Positions 10,040 through 19,979 of a stretch of DNA of 64,000 bases are shown here, one piece after another (the stretch's first letter is position 1; every line of letters starts with the position of its first letter). Source of the DNA: Synaphobranchus kaupii (taxonomy: Eukaryota; Chordata; Actinopteri; Anguilliformes; Synaphobranchidae); NCBI GenBank assembly GCA_029718625.1, contig CM056377.1, forward strand, positions 97,456,998-97,520,997. The letters run 5' to 3'. Both the position numbers and the translations under genes were made by a program. The notes beneath the pieces are model-generated. The model was not told the origin of the DNA and did no database searches. It saw only the letters and a program-made list of their open reading frames with translations.

Positions 10040-11532
10040 TGTAACGAACCGTAGTTGACGTGTGCGTGGATGCCTGAGAGCTACATAAGCCCCTGTTTCC
10101 TACTTCCGGGGCTTCAATATTATTTTGCTTTATTTCGCACTGTTGGGTATGTGTTTTTGTGCCATTACGCTACTCACCTGTTCTTACTCTTCTCGTTATC
10201 GAAGAAGGGCGTTTATTATTGCTGGCTCTTCTTTAGTCACTTAGCTCGTAGAAGTATGGGACTGCAGATCTCTGCTCTATTCGCCTTTCTATGGTCTCTC
10301 CTTATTGAGAGACCGGGTGTTCACGCTTTTACTTAGTTACTTAGCTCGTAGAAGTATAAGGCAGCAGTTCTTTGTTCCATTCGCCTTATTTGGTTTTCTT
10401 ACTGAGAAACCTGGCGTTTCCCCTTTGTTGTGAGTCAGGGGTTTTAATTATATTGAGAGGCAGGGCGTGTATTTTCTACTAAGCTTGCGTTAGTCATTGA
10501 GCTGGAATATGTCCAGAACAGTTGTTCTGTTTGTCCTTCGGTACCTGTCTCCGTGCATGGAGACTGAGCGATTTTGTTCGGAACTGTAGTTCTGTTCGTC
10601 CTTCGGTACCCTTCTCCTCATAGGGAGTTTTGGCGATTTTGTTGACATATGTGCGTGTGACTGCGAGTTTATGAAAGTAGCCTTTGAACGTTAGATCTCT
10701 GTTCCTTTCGCCTTCTCTTTACCTTTCCCCTTATTGAGAGGCAGGGCGTGTATTTTACTAGGCTTGCGTTAGTGATTGTGCTATTAAGGGTATGGGACGG
10801 CGGTTCACTGTTCCTCTCGCCTGTAAAATGTTTCTCTTTCCTGGGAAATCGGGCGTTTAATCCTTTATGTTTTGCATGTGACTGCGAGCCTATGAAAGTA
10901 GCCATGGAACGTTAGATCTCTATTCCTTTCGCCTTCTCGTTACCTTTTCCCTTTATTGAGATGTAGGGCCATTATCTTTTGCATGTCTTTTGCGTTTGGC
11001 ACATTGCCGGTAGGTTAGGACACGGAGACTGCTTCCCGTTAATTCCTGCAGCAAGCAGTTCGTTCCGTTTAGAGCTAAGGAGTTACTTTTCGCTTGTCGC
11101 GTTTTCCCTTTACTTGACTCTAGTTTATGTCCTTTTGTTACCTCCGAGGCAGTCTTTTCTCTCACTCTCGTTCACTGTTTTTTATACTGTAAGGTATTTT
11201 CAGTGTGTTTGTTAGCTCGTTGTGTTTACCGAGCTCGAGATTCGTTGCTCTCGTGTGCCGTTCACCTGGTTAGTGAGATATGGCCATTAGTGTTCGCATG
11301 TCTTGCGTCTGTCACTCTTTTGTGACATTCGCCCGGTTATACGGGTTGTTTTTGGTTACGCCCCTTTTTTCCTAGTTCCCGTATTTCCCTCCAGTGAGAG
11401 TAGGAACGAGGTCATTTGCGTTAACCCTTTATATTTCCCTACGGGGTCTCTCCGTCTCAGTGGCCTTAGTGCTTAAAGAATCCCCTTGCTGCGTTTGGTC
11501 CCTCCAATCTAACACGTCACGCCCCCACTACA
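10040..11532 (+). mobile_element. Long solo LTR with repeated hairpin modules
   Basis: Starts TGTAACGAACCG and ends CCCCCACTACA. It shares a core with the LTR at 58004-61766 (TACATAAGCCCC / TATTTAAGCCCA; ACGCTACTCACCTGTTCTTA; AAAGAATCCCCTTGCTGCGT near the end). No internal gene region follows, so it is a solo LTR. No clear target duplication was found. It is pyrimidine-rich and contains a series of short stem-loops, e.g. GGTCTCTC-CTTATT-GAGAGACC (10292), GGTTTTC-TTACT-GAGAAACC (10393), GTCTCC-GTGCAT-GGAGAC (10548), each followed by a G-rich GGCGTTT-like motif. Confidence 0.7.
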
Positions 11533-11646
11533 GATGCAGAGTTGCAGTGATTTGATTATTTTTAAAAAACAGTTGTGTCTTCACGTGAACGGGGCATATT
11601 GAAAAAGCAAAGAAGAAAAAAGAAAAAAAGCGCAGTGACAGTCATG

Positions 11647-11795
11647 GCTAGCGGAGGAGCGGAAGAACTTGAGGCCTCCCGCATCATTTAAGTCGTATGT
11701 ATGGGAGCATTTTGGCTTCCCTGTAACATATAATGATGACGGAAGAAGGGTGGTGGACAAAACCGTTATGGTATGTAGGCATTGTGCCATGAGAA
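11647..11795 (+). pseudogene. 5' fragment of a second BED-finger hAT transposase
   Basis: From ATG at about 11644 the frame reads MASGGAEELE; after a one-base shift it reads PPASFKSYVWEHFGFPVTYN and DDGRRVVDKTVMVCRHC. This is the start of a ZBED1-like hAT transposase, ending at the first Cys pair of the BED finger, after which the sequence diverges. Plus strand, opposite to the host hAT at 9131-12735. A further hAT-like left end AGGGCTGTCACTTTTTCC lies at 11969. The two may belong to different elements; their ends were not resolved. Confidence 0.65.
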
Positions 11796-12382
11796 AGCCA
11801 GTTACTGCCAGTTACTCCATTAAAAAAATCTACATTCAAGCCATATTTTTTGTTCTTGATTCTAGAATCCTGTGTAGATATTGAAATGCACATTGAAATG
11901 CGTTCTAAATAAATGTTGCCCCTCTATATGTCCAGTTTCACGATAAATGGAGATTTATGAGAGTTATGAGGGCTGTCACTTTTTCCAAAAGTCAAGTTCG
12001 AACGAGATCAAACAAACCCATAAATCGTTCGAATCAATTCGAATGCAACGCACATTGGGCACGCACGCATAGACAGTATAATTTATTGCCATTTAGAAAG
12101 TATCAAATTCTCCGGTGTTCTCTAAACTTGTGCACTCGACAGCAACACATTCTCCGTAAACGTCGCCATGATGACAATGATGCAACGTTTAAAATTGTAA
12201 AGTTAAGGGCACATTTGGAATGTGAACTGGATTGTTGTGAATAATAGGCCATTACCAATTCATTGATCAAGAGAAAATGTGTTTCAAAATAGAATACGTT
12301 ACAGCTCATAACGTGAAGTAACATGGCTTTTAACATTAACATTACCTACTGTAGCTAGCCAGCTAACAAGCTAACTAGCTTA

Positions 12383-12565
12383 CCGAGACGAGTCTTCATC
12401 ATCCAGAACGTGCCTCCTCTTCAGATGCTCCAGCAAAACTGATGTGCTCCCATGCCAGGCAAGGTCAGCTTTGCAGTTGCAGTTCACAGACTTTTTGGCC
12501 GCGTTAAGAGTGAAATGCGCATGTGCACCTCTCAACAAAGATGAGAAGGAAGCAAGATGTCTCAC
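12383..12565 (-). pseudogene. First exon of hAT transposase (BED-like finger)
   Basis: Minus-strand frame from ATG 12565 ends with a splice-donor-like TCTCG|GTAAGC at about 12383. The protein contains VNCNCKADLAWHGSTSVLLE and HLKRRHV, a BED-type C..C...H...H finger with a shortened first pair spacing. BED fingers bind transposon ends in hAT transposases. No following exon with the catalytic domain was found, so this is the remaining 5' piece of the 9131-12735 element. Confidence 0.6.
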
Positions 12566-12954
12566 TCCTTAGCTACTTCCATAATCAGCTCCGGAAAAAA
12601 CGATGTGTTTAATTCAGCTCCACAGCGTGAAAAACACACGCGATGATGTCACCAACGAATCAACAATTAAATTCGTTGGCAACTAATTTGGTCATCGATT
12701 TTCGTCGACTACGTTGATTATTCATTGCACCCCTAGTGTTGATTACTGAATTCCTGTGGCTGCATTCCTCACGCGCCTCCCAATTCCCCTGTTACTCCGG
12801 CAATTCTGGATTAATAATAAAATGATGCACGCCACTCCTGACACTGGCTCTAGTGGTGTATCCGAGAGTATCCCTGAAAAATTTTAATTATTATGTAAGT
12901 AGTTTGGAACAGAGTCATTTATAATTCGGTAGGTAAGACCCCAGCTAACGAAAT

Positions 12955-13985
12955 CACGTGCTAGGGACGTTCCCTGTATGTTATCAAGGTTGCTCTAAAC
13001 ATTCCCTGGTTGATGCAATGTTGATGTGATGGGGCGAGGTAAGGTTCAGAGAACCAAACGCAACAGACAGGGAATCTTAAAGCGTACCTAGAGAGATACG
13101 CCACTAAGCGGCAAAACCACAAAGGGAAAAGGAGAACTAAGGAATGGGAGAACAAACTTCCCGACCTAAGTCAAAACAAATCTACCTCAAAAGGAGGCAA
13201 ACTCGATGAAGTGAGTAAAACAAACAAAAGGTACCTCACGCTCTAAGACAAAGAGCGTAGTAGAGAGGTAGAGAAAAAATGAATAAAAATGAATGAATAA
13301 CCCCGGGTTACACGGGTGTAAACTTTAAACAGAAAGACAGTCTGTTACCTAAGCTCTGTAGTCAAAGAGCTCAAAACAAAAAGGTAACAGAACGAGAGAA
13401 AGAAGGACAAAGAAAAGAGATAGGAGCTTAAAAGAAAATAACCAATCATATCCTAACTTCTTTCTAACTGGACTTGCTGCGTTTCTTATTTGTACAACCA
13501 GAAAGGCAGTGACCGTGTTCCTATACCTTACAGACTTCGACGTCAATTTGCAAAGACAATATCGAAGTGCAGGGATGCGGAAATCCTGCGCTATTTAAGC
13601 CAACAGGACACCAAACACAGGTGTGAACAATAATGACTGATCCAAACACCGGAACGGAAGTGGAAAAAATCCGATGGAGCGTCAGACGACGCCAAATCCC
13701 AGGACAAACCGCAGAAACAACAAAGGCTGCCAATAACCATGACAGTTGAGTTTTTTTCAGGTTAACATTCTATGTAACATGAGGGCATCAGGTCAACATT
13801 CTATGTAACATGAGGGCATCATTCTGGGAACCTTCCTCTTGCGCCCTACGAACAGCTTATATAACATCAGAGGAACATTCTAGGAGCATTCCATGAAACA
13901 TCAGAGGAATGTTCTATGTAACATTAGGGTATCTTTCTGGGAACCTTGACCCTGCAACTTGCTCTAAGAATTCCAGCTCATTTTG
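12955..13985. repeat. Diverged GGAACGTTCC-type repeat flanking the solo LTR
   Basis: Outside the LTR, 12955-13020 and 13750-13985 contain GGGACGTTCCC, AAACATTCCCTGG, GAACATTCTAGGAGCATTCC and GGAATGTTCT, resembling the 355-bp tandem unit at 15.7-17.1 kb. Bases 13758-13820 include a 32-bp direct tandem duplication around ACATTCTATGTAACATGAGG. These may be outlying parts of the same element family as the tandem array. Confidence 0.5.
13025..13744 (-). mobile_element. Solo LTR of a Gypsy-type element (720 bp)
   Basis: On the minus strand it runs TGTCATGGTTATTGG ... CCTCGCCCCATCACA and is flanked by a perfect 5-bp duplication GTTGA (13020-13024, 13745-13749). TGTCATG at the start and GGTTCTCTGAACCTTAC near the end match the LTRs of the Gypsy at 42.9-46.2 kb and the one in the Tc1 relic. 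It contains strong stem-loops: CTGTTACC...GGTAACAG enclosing AGCTCT...AGAGCT (13340-13390), and CGCTCT..AGAGCG (13240-13258). Confidence 0.9.
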
Positions 13986-15285
13986 TAGGCTAATTATAAC
14001 TGGGTTATATTTCTGCAGAATGTGATGTCCTGGAGTAAGAAACTGTGGGTGTGCGTTCATTATTAGGCTACCCCTTGTTAGTGACACTTACCCTATGCAC
14101 GGTGCCCCCCTAGTGGTAGTTGTTGATGTCCCAATTATAGCAACCCATTCATATTTCTCTGAAATTATAAATTAATTTACAACAAAAAACCTTGACATTT
14201 TGACAACTCCTATAGGATATAATCGTGAAAAGGCCTTTTGCAAATATGCTAGCTGCTCTGGGAAATTAGACAATAAGGTAACCTGTGTTATGCAGATATT
14301 TCTGACGTTTATAACACAAAAATTAGTTCAGCATTAAGGGAGTTATAGACCTAGAATATTTTCTCAGGGGAAGTCTGCATCTGTCAATACGCTGATCTTT
14401 ATGTGACTTATGTATTATATTAGCCTATATGTAACCTATAAAACTACGCATAAGTGAGCCGTATTTCGTTTTTTATATTTAAGGACTGAGCAATGATCAT
14501 AGCTGAACATACCCCTTTCATGCCGACTTGAAATGTATAGGTCTACGCCTTGAAATAAATAGGCCTACGCCTTGAAATAAATGCGAGTGGAAATAAATAG
14601 GCTACCCATTTAAATAAAAGAGACGTAAAATAATGAATATTTATTTTGACACACGCCAATAACAGCTTGTTTAGCCTGATCTTCCGAGAAAAAATCCAAG
14701 CGTGTTTTTGAGGTGGGCATTTGAAGACTAAATAACCATTGTTATTTTCTGTTACCCAGTGAGCATTTTTGTGTTGAAAAGTCAGCGGAACTATAATAGT
14801 GGTGTCATCTGCATATACCCACTGAGCACAAACCCATATAAACATTAAAATGTTGGTGAAATATGGAATACCATCCAAGCTCTCATTTGGCCCTTTTTAG
14901 ACTGGCTAAAATCTACAATATAAATGTGCACATTTTATGTGCATTCAGTTGTAAATTCAAACAATATGGATTATTGTGGATGCATTTCTCAAAATGTCAT
15001 TGCTTTGGCAAGCGAAATCCGGCCTACACGTAGATGCAATTTCACCGCATGAAGTGTATCACTTAAAATGTCAAAACATTTAGCCAATTTGTTGCCACAA
15101 GAAGCTTGGGCAAACAACATGGCACAAGTTTCTATCATAGGCAGACAGAGTTTGTACCCAAAAATAATGTTGCACAAATTTCTGCTATGCGCATGTGTGT
15201 GGACTTGTACATGAGAGTCAACAACTTGCCTGTCCATGCTCGTTTCTGATATCATTCATTAAACACTACAACACACCGATAAACA
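13986..15285. other. AT-rich intergenic sequence, nothing recognised
   Basis: No gene or clear repeat. A 111-codon minus-strand frame (14543-14878) contains YADDTT by chance; no other RT motif is near it. Confidence 0.4.
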
Positions 15286-15287
15286 TG

Positions 15288-15362
15288 TGGCTTCGATGGC
15301 TCAGTGGAAAAGCACTAGTCTTCAGATTTGAGGATCGTGAGTTCAATTCCTGCTTGCTGTGG
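15288..15362 (+). other. tRNA-like sequence (pseudo-tRNA or SINE head)
   Basis: GGCTTCGATGGCTCAGTGG has an A-box (TGGCTCAGTGG) and GTGAGTTCAATTCCTGC a B-box close to GGTTCRANTCC, at tRNA-like spacing. The anticodon arm (TCTTC...GAGGA) has a 6-base loop instead of 7, so a functional tRNA is unlikely. No SINE tail directly follows. Confidence 0.4.
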
Positions 15363-15544
15363 TATTTTTTGTACATGAAAAAATTTGGTTGAAACGTGGT
15401 CTAAACAAGAACTCTTGAAAGAGGTCTACAAATAGAAGTAGAAAATTGTTTTACTTTGGAACTATTTTAAGAGGTCTTTTCACTGACTGCAATAGATGTT
15501 TATTTTAGGGCTTTCAGCCTGAAAATTGCTCGCTGGGAGGGACA

Positions 15545-15712
15545 AGGTGCTCTAGTAGCTCAACCAGGTAAATTCCGATTCCAATTCCCGTTTTCCGCGA
15601 CATGGGTTCAAATCCGGCTCAAGATTAACCTCAAAGGCCATTCTCTCTTTCCCTCTGATTTTCTAGTCTCTCATTGATTACTGTCCAATAAAGCCAAAAT
15701 GCCGCAAAAATA
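15545..15712 (+). mobile_element. tRNA-derived SINE with CCAATAAAG tail
   Basis: The head contains CTCTAGTAGCTCAACCAG (A-box region) and GGGTTCAAATCCGGCTC (B-box). The body is pyrimidine-rich (CTCTCTTTCCCTCTGATTTT) and ends CTGTCCAATAAAGCCAAAAT, a tail typical of a common fish tRNA-SINE group. It abuts the tandem array that begins at 15712. Confidence 0.65.
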
Positions 15713-17092
15713 TTCTGAGGACTTGAGGAACTCAACATTATGACATCCAAGTAACACATTGCAACGTTTGTGACTTTTATGGGATGTTCCTGGAATGTTC
15801 TTTTGTTAGTTTGAAGTAACACTCCCCTGTACACCGCAGAATATTCCCAAAGTAACGTTTTGTAATGACATGGCAAGAATGTATGGGGAATGTTACCAAT
15901 GTACTCCGGTCTCACAGTAAGGGAACGTTAAATCCAAGCGTTAGATAAACCCAAAGGGAACGTTTTGTCTAACATTCCTAGAATATTCCACTTATGTTCC
16001 ATAGAATATTCCTGTCATGTTCGTGGAATGTGAAGGAGAAGTTTGACAATCATGTTTTAGGAATGTTCTGAGGACTTGAAAGGAACTCAACATTATGACA
16101 TCCAGGGAACGCATTGCAATGTTTGTGACATTTATGGGATGTTCCTGGAATGTTATTTTGTTAGTTTGAAGTAACACTCCCCTGTACACCGCAGAATATT
16201 CCCAAAGTAACGTTTTGTAATGACATGGCAAGAATGTATGGGGAATGTTACCAATGTACTCCGGTCTCACAGTAAGGGAACGTTAAATCCAAGCGTTAGA
16301 TAAACCCAAAGGGAACGTTTTGTCTAACATTCCTAGAATATTCCACTTATGTTCCATAGAATATTCCTGTCATGTTCGTGGAATGTGAAGGAGAAGTTTG
16401 ACAATCATGTTTTAGGAATGTTCTGAGGACTTGAAAGGAACTCAACATTATGACATCCAGGGAACGCATTGCAATGTTTGTGACATTTATGGGATGTTCC
16501 TGGAATGTTATTTTGTTATCTTGGAGTACCATTCCCCTATACACCCCAGAATGTTCACAAAATAACGTTTTGTAATGACGTGGCAAGAATGTATGGGGAA
16601 TGTTAGCAATGTACTCCAGTCTCACAGTAAGGGAACATTAAATCCAAGCATTAGAGAAACCCAAAGGGAACGTTTCAACAAACATTCAGAGAACACTCCC
16701 TTAATGTTACATAGAATGTTCCTGTAATGTGAAGGGGAAGTTCGACAATCAAGTTTTAGGAATGTTCTGAGGACTTGAAAGGAACTCAACATTAGGACAT
16801 CCAGGGAACGCATTGCAACATTTGTGACATTTATGGGATGTTCCTGGAATGTTCTTCTGTTATCTTGGAGTAACATTCCCCTATATACCCAGAATGTTTC
16901 CAAAATAACATTTTGTAATGACATGGCAAGAATGTATGGGGAATGTTAGCAATATACTCCGGTCTCACAGTAAGGGACCGTTAAATCCAACTATACACCC
17001 CAGAATGTTCCCACTGTAATGTACTGCAATGATATTACAGGGCTGTATAGGGAACATTCTTTAAAGATCCCAAACGTTCCTCGTTACCTGGA
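15712..17092. repeat. Tandem array, 355-bp unit, about 3.8 copies
   Basis: The landmark TTCTGAGGACTTG recurs at 15713, 16069, 16424 and about 16768, and TCTCACAGTAAGGGA at 15910, 16265, 16620 and 16963 (spacings 355, 355, about 343). Copies 1 and 2 are nearly identical; copies 3 and 4 diverge. Each unit holds several GAAnnTTC palindromes (TAGAATATTCC, GGAATGTTC). Long minus-strand frames recur per unit but only reflect the repeat. Confidence 0.9.
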
Positions 17093-17740
17093 ACCTAGCT
17101 TCAAATGCCTGACTCTGCTCTTGACTGACAGCCATTGAAGTTCTGAGAATTGTGAGGGGCCAATATGGGAACGGGGAGGTAAATTCAGCATGACTCCTAT
17201 CAGCTTGTTCTGCAATTTACTTTTAATGTAGTTAGGGGTACTGGTATACCACACTGTACAAGCGTAATCATAGTGGGGTTGAACCAAAGCCATTTCCAAC
17301 AATTCTAGAGTTTGGGTGTCCAGAAATGTAGTCTTTCTCGCAAGAAATTTGATTTTCTGATTGGCCTTGGCTATAATTTTTAGGCCCATACTCTCCCCAG
17401 TAAGAGACTGGTCAAGCTCACATCCTAGATAGCTTACAATTCTTCATTGAGACTTCTGTCTCTCCAACCATCACTTTGAAGCCTGGTGATCTACCCAGCT
17501 TCACCTTAGTTACAAAGATTATAGACTTGTCTTGCCTACTTGAAGAGAGAGCCTTGTCTGTGAGCCATTTGCTTATACTCCAATTCTGCACTCAGACAGC
17601 TCTCAACGATGCTCTTTTCCTCGTGGGAGACGATGAGAGCAGAGTTGTCTGGTGATGATATGATCTGAGGGTAGATCATAAAGCAGATTGGCAAATTAGC
17701 CTGATAACTGAAAAAAATGAGGCTATACATATCTTGATAT
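17093..17740 (-). pseudogene. LINE reverse transcriptase C-terminal fragment
   Basis: On the minus strand: DNSALIVSHEEKSIVESCLS (following a YADD-like box), then, after frame changes, FKVMVGETEVSMKNCKLS, and MGLKIIAKANQKIKFLARKT, ALVQPHYDYACTVWYTSTPN, LNLPPRSHIGPSQFSELQWL. The last motifs (..KFLARK.., Q.H.DYA...WY, LPPR.HIG..) are the thumb region of a LINE RT of the CR1/Jockey group. It is 5' truncated, interrupted by stops and lacks a clear 3' tail. Confidence 0.75.
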
Positions 17741-17884
17741 TACTGATTTGAAGCCCAGACATCTTTGCTAATTCATGAGTTTGTGAAGGTCATCTGTATA
17801 CATAAGTGTAATCCTGCTTTGTGATATACCCATCTGCAGTGTCTCCAGTACCATCTCTTATGCTCTCTCAAGAAATAATACAAG

Positions 17885-18045
17885 CAATGTCAGTGGCATA
17901 CTGCGCTGTGAAACTAACCATAATAACACCACAAACTACAGCCAGATGTATATTAGGTTATAATTAGCCTATGTCACTTTAGAATATGTAGGCTATAGTT
18001 CTCTTTTTGAATGAGCGTCATAGCCTAGATGCATTGCTGTTGATT
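17885..18045 (+). repeat. Dispersed repeat, copy 1 (pair with 39935-40110)
   Basis: Shares CCACAAACTACAGCCAGA, TATTAGGTTATA, GTAGGCTA and ATCATAGCCTA-type text in the same order with 39935-40110. No coding capacity. The rest of 17741-18472 shows nothing recognisable. Confidence 0.55.
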
Positions 18046-18939
18046 TTCTATTATATTTACGTGAGTCAATACACCAGAAAGTACTTTAAGGGGATGAACG
18101 CACATGCTATCGAGAATCTCTGTGTTTGTTGAGCTTGGTTGCAGTCATCCAATGAAATGTGAGTGCGATGCCTACATTTTTCAAAGTGACATACATACTC
18201 AGAAAAAAAAGCTATTAAAACCAAATATATGTATGGCTTATCCTGTCATAACATAATGTATATTTATAATTAGGATATCATATTTTTGGGCAATGTAGAT
18301 GTGCAATATTGCCTGCAAGAAGGATAGAGATAAGAAATGGGACAAAAATCAATGTGGATAAAACAGTTGGCTTTAAGAAATTAAAAGATGGTGAAAAAAT
18401 ACTATTGGTCACAATCATGGGCAAAATTGCCCATCTGCATTGCCTCATGTTGCCTGTGTATCATGCCCTTAAAGGGTAAGTTCGCTATTTTGGACCTTGG
18501 ACCCTATTTGCGGTCCGTCTTCCATGAACCTGACCCATGAAGTCAATTTTTTCGCTGATCGGTCCAGTATTGAGTTCGGTACAGATTTCCTGTAGGCTCT
18601 CACTGGGCTACAATGGAAGTGAACGGGGCAATCAGAAATGTTCGATAAATGTGCTTTCATGTACAATAAATGAGACGGGAAGCTCAGGGTGTATTGTTAC
18701 CGGTCTCAGTATGCTCTCCTGTGAAATGTATCTCAATCCGAACATTTTTACGTGCTTGGCATGGCTTGGAAGTAAGCATTTCTCTGTTGCTTGTTTGCGC
18801 TGCACTCGCGGAGTACTATGTGTCGGGGGTAGGGGAGCGGGAAGGTGTGCCGGCCGTTTACGAAACTATCTAGCTGAGCAGTCTGCGTTTGTTTACCTGC
18901 AGCAACGTAGGCTACAATTTCCACAAAAAAACTTGGATG

Positions 18940-19296
18940 ATGGATGACTATAATGATTACGAAGACGAAGAATTCGATTTTGACTTTGACGTTACTGGCT
19001 ACAGATTTGAGCCAGAATACACGGACACGGAACTACAAGAGATGGATGATAAGAGAGCAAGAGAAGAGAGAGAGGCTGAAGTTGCGCAGGTAATGTTATC
19101 CGAAGTCGCTGCCGAGACTAGACCAAGAATTTCGGGGGACTTTTGGTGTTCTTGCAAGAGGTGCAAGCAGATGCCCAGAGAGGAGGAAAGTTTGTGTTGT
19201 AGGGAGTGGGATCTGTTGCTACCGAATGCCATTGAAAACCTGGATGTATCCGTGGATGACACTGGATCATCTCCATTGATTACCATTACACTATGA
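18940..19296 (+). CDS. Acidic protein with P2X7-tail (ballast)-like Cys domain
   Basis: The frame from ATG 18940 gives about 118 residues. An acidic N-terminus (MDDYNDYEDEEFDFDFDVTG) is followed by a charged helix-like stretch (LQEMDDKRAREEREAEVAQV). The C-terminal half has FWCSCKRCKQMP and EEESLCCREWDLL, the Cys pattern CxCxxC...CC of the zinc-binding cytoplasmic ballast domain of P2X7 receptors. Such domains also occur outside receptors, and finding one between transposon ends suggests a DNA- or protein-binding accessory of the element. It is uninterrupted and ends at a normal stop 50 codons past the CC motif's start. There is no membrane segment, so it is not a receptor. The ORF may be extended upstream to 18889; this start was chosen because it opens the acidic domain. 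Function unknown. Confidence 0.7.
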   Translation: MDDYNDYEDEEFDFDFDVTGYRFEPEYTDTELQEMDDKRAREEREAEVAQVMLSEVAAETRPRISGDFWCSCKRCKQMPREEESLCCREWDLLLPNAIENLDVSVDDTGSSPLITITL

Positions 19297-19540
19297 CTGC
19301 CAACAGATATGTGATAGATGAGAATTTTGGACAGGACACCATGCGTCAAGCATTTGTAAATAAAACATTATAGAATTGTAAAAAGTTATAGTTGATGAAC
19401 GTTTCCGACAGTTTTGTTACAAGAAAACAACTTATGTCAAGCTCGGATTTTGTTAGTTGGTATTGAGTGCTGGGTCAGAGGACGCGCTCAAAAAAAATAA
19501 AAATGTTAGTAACGTTATAGCTAGCCTAAATATAACTTAC

Positions 19541-19837
19541 CTCCGCTCCGGTGCTTGATAGTGCTGCAGGTCCGACACGAGGAACAGCTGTGTTCTTTAG
19601 AAACCAGTGTTTTGCTTCTGATTTGCGGTTACAGAAATCAGTAGCGTCGAAATGCGCTCCACAAACTCGCGAGTCTGCCAAACGGAGTTGATTGACTGGA
19701 GTGTTTATGTCGATCCGTAAGACAACCAGCCAAAGTCTCAATCTTTCTGGGTCAGAGAACGGGAGCCTGTGAAAACTGGTATTTGAGCGTCCAGACATTT
19801 TATTCCCACAACCGGGGACTGCACATTCGCGCACCAT
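19541..19837 (-). CDS. THAP-domain first exon
   Basis: Minus strand from ATG 19837: MVRECAVPGCGNKMSGRSN, SFHRLPFSDPERLRLWLVVL, then RVCGAHFDATDF. C2CH zinc-coordinating residues, the HRLP-like motif, the central Trp and the F after CGAHF match a THAP domain of about 85 residues. The exon ends at a perfect splice donor, GGAG|GTAAGT, at 19541. THAP domains are sequence-specific DNA-binding modules of P-element and Kolobok-type transposases. No downstream exon is visible inside the element, consistent with deletion of the catalytic part. It runs convergently to the ballast-like gene. Confidence 0.85.
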
Positions 19838-19966
19838 TGCTGTGATGAATTAGCCTATTACAAATGATGATTACAAAAACTGCGTTACAAATATTTCTGC
19901 TGTAGGCTACTAGCTAGTAAACTCCAACGGGAGGTCAGGATTTGTGATCAACTGCTTTTCAAGCGG

Positions 19967-19979
19967 CCCCCCCCCCCCC
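19967..19979. repeat. Poly-C tract (13)
   Basis: Uninterrupted run of 13 C inside the Kolobok-like element. Confidence 0.95.

Larger units (their letters stand above)
9131..12735 (-). mobile_element. hAT transposon carrying several nested insertions
   Basis: Left end TAGGGCTGCAACTAACGACT and right end (minus strand) TAGGGGTGCAATGAATAATC form imperfect inverted repeats, flanked by a perfect 8-bp duplication GTGTTGAT (9123-9130, 12736-12743). The 5' exon of the transposase lies at the right end on the minus strand. The interior was overwritten by an L2 fragment (9520-9900), a solo LTR (10040-11532) and other hAT pieces (11536-12100). Confidence 0.85.
8843..12843 (-). repeat. Probable LTR/leader of the decayed Gypsy element (8843-9130 and 12736-12843)
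   Basis: Removing the hAT at 9131-12735 joins about 290 bases on the left to 108 bases on the right. On the minus strand the joined segment begins TGTCAGGAGTGGCGTG (12843), a possible LTR start, and leads into the RT remnant ending at 8842. It includes a CA-rich microsatellite (8860-8900). The LTR call is an inference from position and the TG start only. Confidence 0.35.

Noticed and set aside
14543..14878. Minus-strand 111-codon frame with a YADDTT motif suggesting reverse transcriptase
   Set aside because: No other RT motif lies before or after it, the composition is AT-rich, and the remaining residues do not resemble RT. Treated as chance.
15288..15362. Functional tRNA gene
   Set aside because: A- and B-box-like motifs exist, but the anticodon loop has six bases and the acceptor ends do not pair well.
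15631..16924. Series of similar minus-strand ORFs that looked like a gene family
   Set aside because: They are shadows of the 355-bp tandem unit, offset by exactly 355 bp, with no known domain.
15712..17092. CRISPR-like array because of regular spacing
   Set aside because: Whole 355-bp units are repeated with no distinct spacers, and the window is vertebrate DNA.
18537..18947. Overlapping plus-strand ORF upstream of the ballast-like protein
   Set aside because: Lies across the terminal inverted repeat and lacks any domain; the frame with the acidic and Cys region is the supported one.
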